Source: Chloroflexota bacterium (lineage in GTDB: Bacteria; Chloroflexota; Dehalococcoidia; Lucifugimonadales; JADFKI01). Taken from it: 5,897 bases of DNA. This document shows positions 1 to 5,474 of this stretch, piece after piece. Position 1 is the first letter of the stretch; each line of letters opens with the position of its first letter. Under the pieces are notes generated by a model. The model saw only the letters and a program-made list of their open reading frames with translations, did no database searches and had not been told where the DNA came from. The position numbers and the translations under genes were made by a program. The stretch lies in NCBI GenBank assembly GCA_009838595.1, contig VXRI01000037.1:1-5897 (forward strand). The letters are read 5' to 3'.

Positions 1-33
1 GTTCGCTATATTGAGATCGCTGTGTTCTATCGC

Positions 34-61
34 TTGATACACTCACTCCGTGATGTACAAT
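34..61 (+). promoter_or_regulatory. Sigma70-type promoter of the FAH-family gene
   Basis: A -35 box TTGATA (34-39) and a -10 box TACAAT (56-61) are separated by 16 bp, and each matches the sigma70 consensus at five of six positions. The predicted transcript would begin near position 68 and give a leader of about 34 nt before the start codon at 102. This placement puts the ATG at 60 inside the -10 box, which argues against that ATG as a start. Seen in sequence; promoter activity is inferred. Confidence 0.55.
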
Positions 62-88
62 GCACGGGTTGATTACACCAACATACGC

Positions 89-94
89 AGGAGG
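89..94 (+). promoter_or_regulatory. Ribosome-binding site deciding the FAH start
   Basis: A full AGGAGG lies 7 nt before the ATG at 102. The in-frame ATG at 60 has no comparable site and overlaps the predicted -10 box, so the start at 102 is preferred. Confidence 0.8.
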
Positions 95-101
95 CAACCC
101 G

Positions 102-860
102 ATGCACATCGCGCGATTTTATTGGAACGACAAGATACAGTGGGGCATCGTTGAGGGCGATGATGTGTATGCGTTGGATGGCGGTTTGTTCGACGACCCG
201 TCCGCCGACGAGCGGCTTTGTGCGCTCTCCGATGCGCGGCTGCTCGCGCCGATTGACGCGCACGAGAACAAGGTCGTGGCAATCGCTGCGAATTATGGCG
301 ACAAGGCTGGACGCGACGGACCGGGCATCTTCATGAAGCAGCCCGGCACCGTCATAGGTCCCGAAGACTCCATCATCTACCCGCGCATCGGCGTGCGCAT
401 CATTCACGAAGCGGAGGTGGGGATTGTTATCGGCAAGCAAGCGCGGCATGTCAGCGTGGACGATGCACTTGACTATGTGCTGGGCTACACCTGTGTCAAT
501 GATGTGAGCGCCAACGAACTTACGAACAGCGACATAGGCGCGGGGATGAGTCTGCGCTGGAAGCACTTCGACACATTCTGCCCGCTTGGTCCTGTCATCG
601 CAACCGGCATAGACGGCGATAACCTGCGAATCCAATGCCGCGTTAACGGACAAACCCATGTGGACGGCAGCAGCGCGGACATGCTCTGGGGCGTCGCCGA
701 ACTGGTGAGTTGGGTATCGGATGTGATGACGCTATACCCCGGCGACATAATCCCCAGCGGCTGCCCCGGCGTGGACGAAATCAAGGTTGGCGATGCCGTC
801 GAGGTCGAGATAGAAGGCATCGGCGTCCTCAGCAACCCGGTGGTGGCGGACAAAGATTGA
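102..860 (+). CDS. Fumarylacetoacetate hydrolase (FAH) family protein
   Basis: This 252-residue protein belongs to the FAH fold family, whose members are Mg/Mn-dependent cytosolic hydrolases, decarboxylases or isomerases of 2-oxo and beta-diketo acids. The N-terminal domain is about residues 1-70 and the FAH catalytic domain about 75-248. Visible family motifs are IFMKQP (76-81), the metal ligands E103 and E105 in HEAEVGIVIG, D134 in NDVSA, K154 and D157 in KHFDTF, VNG (181-183), the PGD turn (213-215) and the GIG/L-N end (239-245). Some residues are unusual. The NYxDH lid histidine of FAHD1-like enzymes is K68, the lid glutamate position appears to be R71, and the usual TGTP loop reads SGCP (219-222). 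The start at 102 is supported by AGGAGG 7 nt upstream. The gene converges on the GMC pair, so a shared pathway is only possible. The family call is secure; the substrate is unknown, and lyase or isomerase activity is as likely as hydrolase. Confidence 0.9.
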   Translation: MHIARFYWNDKIQWGIVEGDDVYALDGGLFDDPSADERLCALSDARLLAPIDAHENKVVAIAANYGDKAGRDGPGIFMKQPGTVIGPEDSIIYPRIGVRIIHEAEVGIVIGKQARHVSVDDALDYVLGYTCVNDVSANELTNSDIGAGMSLRWKHFDTFCPLGPVIATGIDGDNLRIQCRVNGQTHVDGSSADMLWGVAELVSWVSDVMTLYPGDIIPSGCPGVDEIKVGDAVEVEIEGIGVLSNPVVADKD

Positions 861-890
861 GCCAACGAAGTCTTGCCCCATTTGATTAAG

Positions 891-908
891 TGAAGCGCGC
901 GCGCTTCA
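891..908. repeat. 18-bp perfect palindrome downstream of the FAH gene
   Basis: TGAAGCGCGCGCGCTTCA equals its own reverse complement and lies 30 bp after the FAH stop codon. As RNA it could fold into a 7-bp GC-rich stem with a 4-nt loop. It is not followed directly by a T run on either strand. It may help end FAH transcription or bind a dimeric protein; the function is inferred. Confidence 0.6.
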
Positions 909-955
909 TCCCACACAATTTTCGATGCAACCCTGTCTCATGCTCCTTAACTTCT

Positions 956-991
956 GGTCGAATCCGGTTCACATATGAACCGGATTCGACC
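956..991. terminator. Strong symmetrical hairpin between convergent genes, likely bidirectional terminator
   Basis: Arms GGTCGAATCCGGTTCA (956-971) and TGAACCGGATTCGACC (976-991) pair perfectly over 16 bp around a 4-nt CATA loop. The element lies between the 3' end of the FAH gene (860) and the 3' end of the downstream GMC gene (1040), the usual place for a bidirectional terminator. Neither side has a T tract, so it does not match a classical intrinsic terminator. A U-less terminator, an RNA-stabilising 3' hairpin, or a repeat-derived element are alternatives. The structure is certain; the role is inferred. Confidence 0.55.
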
Positions 992-1039
992 TATGCGGTA
1001 TTGTATAGGCAAAATGCGCATAGGTCTCAAAGCGATCAA

Positions 1040-2590
1040 TCACGCCTTACCCGCGATGAAGTCCGCCATCCGCTCACCAATCATCATCGTGGTCACATTC
1101 GTGTTCGCGCGGATGCAGTCCGGCATTACGGAAGCGTCCGCCACGCGCAAGCCCTCCATGCCATGCACGCGCCCGTGCTGATCAACAACCGCCATCGGAT
1201 CGGACGCAAGCCCCATCTTGCATGTGCAGGATATGTGATGCCCTGTCGTCGCGTCGCGCATCATCCAGTCGTCGAGCGCGTCGTCCGATGCGAGGTCCGC
1301 ATCCGATGGCTCTATGCGCTCTTCGATGATGTCCTTGAATGCCTCATGCTCGCCCAGTGCGATGGCGCGGTGAATGCCCTCGCGCATCCGAATGCGGTCG
1401 AACTCCTCCGCGAAGTAGTTGTAGTTCAGGAACGGCTGCACGCTCGGATCGGTCGAAGTCAGCCTCAAGTCGCCTGCGCTCGCCGCAAGATATATCGACA
1501 CGATAGCGCGGATGCCCAGCGGCTCCATGCGCGCGCCGCCTCGGTCCACCCGCTCCGTTGCGAACGACTGGAATATCATAATCATGTCATTGCGAAGGTC
1601 GCTGCCCTCCGCCGTGTAGCGCAGCACGAGCTGGTTGCGCGGCGCAAGTCCGTCTAGCTCAAAGCCTTCCTTCGTCTTCCATGTAATCCAGACGATAGGA
1701 TGGTCGCGCAGGTTCTGCCCCACGCCCGGCAGGTCATGCACCAGCGGAATGCCGTGCTCGGCTAGGTGCGCGGCGGGACCGACGCCCGACAGCATCATTA
1801 TCTGCGGAGAGCCTATCGCGCCCGCACTCAGCACTATTTCGTCGCCGAATACCTCGAACGTTTCGCCGCCCGACTCCACTTGCACACCCACCGCGCGCTT
1901 ACCCTCGAATAGGATGCGCTGCGTGGCGCAGTTCGCGCGAATAGTCAGATTCAGCCGGTGCCGCGACATGCCCAGGTAGCCTATGTTCGTGCTCCAACGA
2001 ATGCCCTGCGGGTTGTTGAACGGAGTGGGGCTGATACCCGTTGAGTCCGGGTTGTTCAAGTCAGGACTTTCCGTATGTCCGGCTGCCCTGCACGCTTCGT
2101 AGAACGCCTGTTGCGCCGGCAGCCACTCGCCCTGTTTGAACCGCCGCGCGATGATGGGACCGTCCGTGCCGTGGAAATCGTCCGAGAAGTCCGTGTCCGT
2201 CTCCAGCTTGCGGAAGTACGGCATCAGCTTGTCGAAAGTCCAGTCCGAGTTGCCCATCGCAGCCCAGCCGTCGTAGTCCTCCGGCACGCCGCGCAGGAAC
2301 ATCTGCCCGTTGATTGCGCTCGACCCGCCCGTAACCTTGCCGCGCGGCACCATCATAGGCTGCTCCGCGCGCGCCGACGGCTGACCCCAGAACTGCCAGT
2401 TGTGGTCGCTCACCATCACATCGGTGCCGGTGGCATAGCCATAGCGCACTTCATCCGGAAGCTGCTCAATCTCCGCATAGTCCGGCCCCGCCTCCAGCAG
2501 CAGCACCGACTTGCTCTGGTCCTCGCTCAGCCGCGACGCGACGATAGCCCCAGCCGAGCCTGCGCCCACAACGATATAGTCGTACTTCAT
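1040..2590 (-). CDS. GMC-family FAD-dependent alcohol dehydrogenase (downstream paralogue)
   Basis: This 516-residue flavoprotein belongs to the glucose-methanol-choline oxidoreductase family, which oxidises alcohols to aldehydes or ketones with FAD. The dinucleotide-binding motif GAGSAG is at 9-14 with the ribose-binding acid in LLEAGP (31-36). GMC signature 1 lies around 83-101 (RGKVTGGSSAING) and signature 2 at 257-271 (GAIGSPQIMMLSGVG). The catalytic pair is H452 in GHHISCTC and N496 in RANTN, 44 residues apart as recalled for choline oxidase H466/N510. I93 occupies the place where choline oxidase has its FAD-linking histidine, so FAD is probably non-covalent as in BetA-type enzymes. There is no signal peptide, so it is likely cytoplasmic. 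The ATG at 2590 is chosen because GGAGGG lies 6 nt upstream; an in-frame TTG at 2668 has no such support and falls in the promoter -35. The gene follows its paralogue after 91 bp. Choline dehydrogenase is a common automatic label, but the substrate cannot be read from the sequence. Confidence 0.92.
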   Translation of the reverse strand: MKYDYIVVGAGSAGAIVASRLSEDQSKSVLLLEAGPDYAEIEQLPDEVRYGYATGTDVMVSDHNWQFWGQPSARAEQPMMVPRGKVTGGSSAINGQMFLRGVPEDYDGWAAMGNSDWTFDKLMPYFRKLETDTDFSDDFHGTDGPIIARRFKQGEWLPAQQAFYEACRAAGHTESPDLNNPDSTGISPTPFNNPQGIRWSTNIGYLGMSRHRLNLTIRANCATQRILFEGKRAVGVQVESGGETFEVFGDEIVLSAGAIGSPQIMMLSGVGPAAHLAEHGIPLVHDLPGVGQNLRDHPIVWITWKTKEGFELDGLAPRNQLVLRYTAEGSDLRNDMIMIFQSFATERVDRGGARMEPLGIRAIVSIYLAASAGDLRLTSTDPSVQPFLNYNYFAEEFDRIRMREGIHRAIALGEHEAFKDIIEERIEPSDADLASDDALDDWMMRDATTGHHISCTCKMGLASDPMAVVDQHGRVHGMEGLRVADASVMPDCIRANTNVTTMMIGERMADFIAGKA

Positions 2591-2596
2591 GACTCG

Positions 2597-2602
2597 CCCT
2601 CC
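2597..2602 (-). promoter_or_regulatory. Ribosome-binding site of the downstream GMC gene
   Basis: GGAGGG on the minus strand lies 6 nt before the ATG at 2590. The upstream paralogue has the same hexamer at the same spacing, and in both cases it fixes the start at the MKYD sequence. Confidence 0.8.
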
Positions 2603-2609
2603 AATTAAC

Positions 2610-2634
2610 ATCAATGTACAGAATGGATAGGATG
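2610..2634 (-). repeat. CATCCT-type intergenic repeat, copy before the downstream GMC gene
   Basis: Read on the minus strand, this 25-bp element begins CATCCTATCCATTCTG and ends ATTGAT. It matches the element before thiD (5428-5452) at 19 of 25 positions without gaps. It lies between the predicted promoter and the ribosome-binding site, in the first part of the predicted leader, and points the same way as the gene. Function unknown. Confidence 0.5.
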
Positions 2635-2639
2635 TGGGG

Positions 2640-2668
2640 ATGGTATATGCGGTTGTGGTGGGCGTCAA
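2640..2668 (-). promoter_or_regulatory. Sigma70-type promoter of the downstream GMC gene
   Basis: On the minus strand, TTGACG (2668-2663) and TACCAT (2645-2640) are separated by 17 bp. The -35 box matches consensus at five of six positions and the -10 box at four. The site starts 13 bp past the upstream gene's stop codon. The surrounding 35 bp match the upstream GMC promoter at 26 positions, including the CCGCATA end of the spacer, which supports both calls. The predicted leader is about 43 nt. The downstream gene may thus be transcribed alone as well as by read-through. Confidence 0.55.
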
Positions 2669-2681
2669 GGATGCACTGTCA

Positions 2682-4232
2682 CTACATCCCCTGCCGGATA
2701 TAATCCGCTATCCGCTCCCCTATCATCATCGTGGTAACATTCGTGTTCGCGCGCACGGTGTCCGGCATGACGGAAGCATCCGCCACGCGCAAGCCCTCTA
2801 TGCCATGCACCCGCCCATACTGATCAACCACATTCATCGGGTCGCTTGCGGGGCCCATTCGGCAGGTCGTCGTCAGGTGCTGCCCGGTCGTAACCTCGCG
2901 CAGCATCCACTCGTCCAGCGCGTCGTCCGATTCAAGGTCAGAGTCGGCCGGGCTGTATCGCTCCTTCACAACCGACGCGAGGTCAGGATGAGCGAAAACA
3001 TCCGCTGCAAGCCGTACCACTTCGCGCAGCCGCCGCCTGTCCTCAGGGTCTTCCAGCAGGTGGTAGTCGAGGAAGGGCTGCACATGGGGGTCGAGCGATG
3101 TGAGCGTAATCCTGCCCTTGCTCTTAGCGAGGTATATCGAGCCTGTGATGCGTATGCCCGTCGCTTCCATGCGATTGCCGCCTCGGTTGATACGCTCGGA
3201 CGCGAACGACTGCATCCACATCATCATGTCGTTGGGGCGGTCCGAGCCTGTTGCCGTGTAGCGCAGTCCTACTTGAAGGCGTGGTCCAAGCCCGTCCAGC
3301 GGCACATGGTCTTGGACGCTCGCGTCTATGAATATCAGCGGATGATCGCTGAAGTTGCGCCCCACGCCCTGCAAGTCATGCACCACAGAGATGCCCATCT
3401 CTTGCAGATGGTCGGCGGGACCCACGCCCGACAGCATCAGAAGCTGAGGGTTAGCGATGCTGCCGCCGCTTAGCACTATCTGCTCCGCCTCAGCGATGAA
3501 TCGTTCGCCGCCGCTCTCCACATCGACCCCGGTGACCCGCTTACCGTCGAACATCAGCCTGTGCGCCATGCAATTCGCACGAATTGTCAGGTTCAGGCGG
3601 TGGCGCGCCTGGCTCAGATAGCCGACATTGGTGCTCCAGCGTATGCCGTCCGGGTTGTTGCACGGGATTGCCCCCACACCGTGCGCGTCCGGCGCGTTCA
3701 GGTCATCGACATGTGGGAAGCCCAAGTCCCGGCAGGCATTGTAAAAGCCGCTCTGCGAAGGATGCCAAGTTTCGCGCTTGAACCTGTGGCATATTATAGG
3801 GCCTTCTGTGCCGTGAAAGTCGTCTGAGAAGTCTGTGTCCGTTTCCAGTTTGCGGAAGAAGGGCAGCACGTTCTCGAACTTCCAGTCGTCGTTGCCCACC
3901 GCCGCCCAGTCGTCGAAGTCGTGCGTCAAGCCGCGCAGAAAGACCTGCCCGTTGATGGCGCTTGTGCCGCCCGTGACCTTGCCGCGCGGCACAAGCATCG
4001 GCTCGGCGACATCGTTGCCCTTGCCGATGAACTGCCAGTTGTGGTCGTCACTGACCATGATGTCCGTGCCGGTCGCATAGCCGAGTTTCAATTCCTCCGG
4101 CAGCGTGTCGAGGTCCGGATAGTCTGGCCCCGCTTCCAGCAGTAGCACGGAACGATCAGGGTCTTCAGAAAGTCTAGAGGCAACAACGCCTCCGCCAGAA
4201 CCCGCGCCTATGACGATAACGTCGTACTTCAT
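2682..4232 (-). CDS. GMC-family FAD-dependent alcohol dehydrogenase (upstream paralogue)
   Basis: This protein is also exactly 516 residues and about 60% identical to its neighbour by hand count (roughly 320 positions, nearly gap-free). GAGSGG is at 9-14, LLEAGP at 31-36, signature 1 around 83-101 (RGKVTGGTSAING) and signature 2 at 257-271 (GSIANPQLLMLSGVG, with N in place of the S before P, so a slightly relaxed match). The catalytic pair is H452 in GQHLTTTC and N496 in RANTN. The stretches at about 301-310 and 391-420 share almost nothing with the paralogue, while the flavin and catalytic motifs are conserved, which suggests a different substrate. No export signal is seen. The ATG at 4232 is supported by GGAGGG 6 nt upstream; an in-frame TTG at 4274 would add 14 residues encoded by repeat DNA and is rejected. 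It has its own promoter at 4425-4453 and a long leader. The family is certain; the substrate is unknown. Confidence 0.92.
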   Translation of the reverse strand: MKYDVIVIGAGSGGGVVASRLSEDPDRSVLLLEAGPDYPDLDTLPEELKLGYATGTDIMVSDDHNWQFIGKGNDVAEPMLVPRGKVTGGTSAINGQVFLRGLTHDFDDWAAVGNDDWKFENVLPFFRKLETDTDFSDDFHGTEGPIICHRFKRETWHPSQSGFYNACRDLGFPHVDDLNAPDAHGVGAIPCNNPDGIRWSTNVGYLSQARHRLNLTIRANCMAHRLMFDGKRVTGVDVESGGERFIAEAEQIVLSGGSIANPQLLMLSGVGPADHLQEMGISVVHDLQGVGRNFSDHPLIFIDASVQDHVPLDGLGPRLQVGLRYTATGSDRPNDMMMWMQSFASERINRGGNRMEATGIRITGSIYLAKSKGRITLTSLDPHVQPFLDYHLLEDPEDRRRLREVVRLAADVFAHPDLASVVKERYSPADSDLESDDALDEWMLREVTTGQHLTTTCRMGPASDPMNVVDQYGRVHGIEGLRVADASVMPDTVRANTNVTTMMIGERIADYIRQGM

Positions 4233-4238
4233 GGCAGT

Positions 4239-4244
4239 CCCTCC
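4239..4244 (-). promoter_or_regulatory. Ribosome-binding site of the upstream GMC gene
   Basis: GGAGGG on the minus strand is 6 nt before the ATG at 4232, identical in sequence and spacing to the site of the paralogue. Confidence 0.8.
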
Positions 4245-4253
4245 ATTCGGTTT

Positions 4254-4293
4254 GTCAATTGGTCGGTCGATCAATCAGTCAGTCAGTCAATCG
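4254..4293. repeat. Degenerate tetranucleotide repeat tract in the GMC leader
   Basis: Ten consecutive 4-bp units run from 4254 to 4293. Nine fit RTCR and one is ATTG, and three GTCA units sit in a row at 4278-4289. The tract ends 22 bp upstream of the ATG at 4232, inside the predicted 5' leader. Such tracts can change length by slippage, which could alter leader structure or spacing. Because it lies outside the coding frame it would not cause frameshifting of the protein. A role is inferred. Confidence 0.7.
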
Positions 4294-4329
4294 CTTGGCG
4301 CGTCAGTCCCTTCCCCATTGATGGCGGAA

Positions 4330-4378
4330 TGTTAGGATGGGGGAATCGCCCCATACCAATATCGCTCCGTTTCTAACA
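4330..4378 (-). other. Nested stem in the 5' leader of the upstream GMC gene
   Basis: On the minus strand, TGTTAG (4378-4373) can pair with CTAACA (4335-4330), and inside it ATGGGG (4354-4349) with CCCCAT (4342-4337) around a 6-nt loop. The two 6-bp stems are separated by an 18-nt asymmetric bulge on the 5' side. The element lies about 40-90 nt into the predicted leader. It matches no riboswitch family I recognise, and short stems of this size can occur by chance. Confidence 0.3.
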
Positions 4379-4424
4379 GGCATGCCCATCCCCTAGCGCC
4401 TGCGAATAGTGCGTATTGCGGGCG

Positions 4425-4453
4425 ATAATATATGCGGCTGGCGCAAGCGTCAA
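4425..4453 (-). promoter_or_regulatory. Sigma70-type promoter of the upstream GMC gene
   Basis: On the minus strand TTGACG (4453-4448) and TATTAT (4430-4425) are separated by 17 bp, and each matches consensus at five of six positions. The predicted start is near 4418, giving a leader of about 185 nt, far longer than that of the paralogue. The 35 bp at 4458-4424 match the downstream GMC promoter at 26 positions. Confidence 0.65.
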
Positions 4454-4462
4454 GAATGTGCG

Positions 4463-4514
4463 GTAAATCACGACGATTTCCTGAATGCCTTATTCATGCA
4501 TGGTTGTGATTTAC
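4463..4514. promoter_or_regulatory. Widely spaced 9-bp inverted repeat, possible operator
   Basis: GTAAATCAC (4463-4471) and GTGATTTAC (4506-4514) are perfect reverse complements. Their centres are 43 bp apart, close to four helical turns. A smaller dyad, TGAAT (4482-4486) and ATTCA (4492-4496), lies between them. The proximal half-site starts 10 bp upstream of the GMC -35 box, an activator-like position, and the whole lies between divergent genes. A regulator site or a transcript hairpin are both possible. Confidence 0.4.
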
Positions 4515-4587
4515 TTCGACACAATTCTGGCGGGCGTTTGGGAGATTCTTCCCGTCCCGCATCCCTCTTATTGGGTTGACAGGGACT

Positions 4588-4617
4588 CATCCTGTACATC
4601 CTGTTGCATTCTGTGAT
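4588..4617 (+). repeat. CATCCT-type intergenic repeat, copy before tenA
   Basis: The element starts CATCCTGTACATCCTGT and continues to CATTCTGTGAT. Its first 17 bases match the copy before the downstream GMC gene at 14 positions. It is oriented with tenA and lies about 120 bp upstream of its start. It contains an internal repetition of ATCCTGT. Confidence 0.5.
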
Positions 4618-4707
4618 GCCATTCCCGTCAGAGCGAAAAATCTAAAATCGTCTGGGTAAATCGGGCGGATATGCGGTAGAATAATCAACAGACTCCGTTC
4701 TGGATCA

Positions 4708-4721
4708 GAATTCACGAATTC
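4708..4721. promoter_or_regulatory. Short dyad upstream of tenA
   Basis: Two GAATTC hexamers flank a 2-bp centre (GAATTC-AC-GAATTC), giving a 14-bp near-palindrome that ends 17 bp before the tenA start codon. It could be an operator or part of the leader; it could also be chance. Confidence 0.25.
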
Positions 4722-4738
4722 ATGCTTGAGGTTTGCCA

Positions 4739-5407
4739 ATGTCCCTGACAAGCGAGTTACAAATTGAAAACGCCGAGCTTTGGGAGCGTGCCGGGGCGCA
4801 CCCGTTCGTCATCGAGATGGGTGAAGGCACGCTGCCGACGGAAAAGTTCCGCCGCTACTTCCTACAGGACTATGTGTTCGTGCGTGACCTCGTGCAGACG
4901 ATTGCGCTTGGCGCGGCGAAGGCGCCAACCATCGAGGACGGTGCACCGCTGGTGAAATTCCTCGCGGCGCTTGGTCCGGAGAACGACCTTTTCCAGCGCG
5001 CGTTCGCCGAGCTTGGCGCAAGCGAAGCCGAATACTCCGCGGCGTGGGCAACGCCCACCACACAGGCATTCGGCGATTTCATCGTGCGTACTGCACTGCA
5101 AGGCGACTTCATAGACATCCTGACTATCCTGTATGTTACGGAAGGCTTGTATCTCGACTGGGCGGTGCGCCTGCTGGAAGCCGGCAAGCGACCGGAATCG
5201 CCGAAGATATACGCGGAATGGATCGACATACACGGTCCGGAAGTGCTGGGCGAACTGGTCGATTTCCTGCGCGATCGTATCGACAATGCAGGTATTGACG
5301 GCGCGGACAACAGCAGACGCGACGAGATAGCACGTGTCTTCCGCACGACGCTGCGATACGAATACCGCTTCTGGCAAGCCGCATACCACGGCGACAACTG
5401 GGACTAA
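4739..5407 (+). CDS. tenA: TenA/PqqC-superfamily protein, cysteine-free TenA type
   Basis: This 222-residue all-helical TenA-family protein probably hydrolyses aminopyrimidine breakdown products of thiamine so that the pyrimidine can be reused. Family marks are HPF (21-23), the GTLP segment (30-33), FLQDY (41-45) with D44 at the place of the B. subtilis TenA acid, WID (161-163) and YEYRFW (207-212), where E208 matches the C-terminal catalytic glutamate. The protein contains no cysteine, so it lacks the nucleophile of classical thiaminase II (Cys135 in B. subtilis); the equivalent region reads LYVTEGLY (131-138). By eye, the tyrosine of QDYxY is F47 and that of WIxxY is H165. This fits the TenA_E-like group or a divergent substrate. 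ATG at 4739 is preferred over the in-frame TTG at 4733 because GAGG (4728-4731) lies 7 nt before it. The gene precedes thiD by 67 bp, which supports a thiamine-salvage role. Confidence 0.85.
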   Translation: MSLTSELQIENAELWERAGAHPFVIEMGEGTLPTEKFRRYFLQDYVFVRDLVQTIALGAAKAPTIEDGAPLVKFLAALGPENDLFQRAFAELGASEAEYSAAWATPTTQAFGDFIVRTALQGDFIDILTILYVTEGLYLDWAVRLLEAGKRPESPKIYAEWIDIHGPEVLGELVDFLRDRIDNAGIDGADNSRRDEIARVFRTTLRYEYRFWQAAYHGDNWD

Positions 5408-5427
5408 TCCACCTTACATCTAAATCC

Positions 5428-5452
5428 CATCCTGTCCATCCAATCTATTGAT
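5428..5452 (+). repeat. CATCCT-type intergenic repeat, copy before thiD
   Basis: The 25-bp element begins CATCCTGTCCATCCAA and ends ATTGAT. It matches the copy at 2610-2634 at 19 of 25 positions. It occupies the middle of the 67-bp tenA-thiD gap and points toward thiD. Function unknown. Confidence 0.5.
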
Positions 5453-5463
5453 ATAAGTTATAT
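5451..5463. promoter_or_regulatory. AT-rich palindrome just before thiD
   Basis: ATATAA-G-TTATAT is a 13-bp perfect dyad with one central base, ending 11 bp before the thiD start. The TATAAG/TTATAT stretch could provide a -10 box, but no good -35 box is visible 16-18 bp upstream. It may also simply keep the thiD ribosome-binding region unstructured. Confidence 0.3.
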
Positions 5464-5474
5464 GTGAGTAATTC

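Larger units (their letters stand above)
4233..4738. other. Divergent intergenic control region (506 bp)
   Basis: No convincing gene lies between the divergent GMC and tenA genes. From left to right the region holds the GMC ribosome-binding site, a tetranucleotide tract, a nested stem in the GMC leader, the GMC promoter, a widely spaced 9-bp inverted repeat, a CATCCT-type repeat and an EcoRI-type dyad before tenA. I see no thiamine-pyrophosphate riboswitch consensus. A -10-like TAGAAT at 4677-4682 could serve tenA but lacks a good -35 box. Confidence 0.7.

Noticed and set aside
60..101. Upstream ATG start for the FAH gene
   Set aside because: It overlaps the predicted -10 box and has no ribosome-binding site, while AGGAGG is ideally placed for the ATG at 102.
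890..1657. Long + strand open frame opposite the 3' part of the downstream GMC gene
   Set aside because: It is antisense to a conserved GMC region. Its resemblance to the + strand frame at 2634-3473 is explained by paralogy of the two GMC genes on the other strand.
2634..3473. 279-codon + strand open frame opposite the upstream GMC gene
   Set aside because: It has no ribosome-binding site or recognisable domain and is a shadow of conserved GMC codons.
4233..4274. N-terminal extension of the upstream GMC protein from a TTG at 4274
   Set aside because: The extension is encoded by tetranucleotide repeat DNA, and GGAGGG fits the ATG at 4232.
4576..4604. TTGACA at 4576-4581 as a tenA promoter -35 box
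   Set aside because: No acceptable -10 box follows at 16-18 bp; the sequence there is TCCTGT within the CATCCT repeat.
4600..4738. Thiamine-pyrophosphate riboswitch before tenA
   Set aside because: TCTGGATCAG at 4699-4708 recalls part of the consensus, but the CTGAGA and ACCTGATC-type core helices and the expected stem layout are missing.
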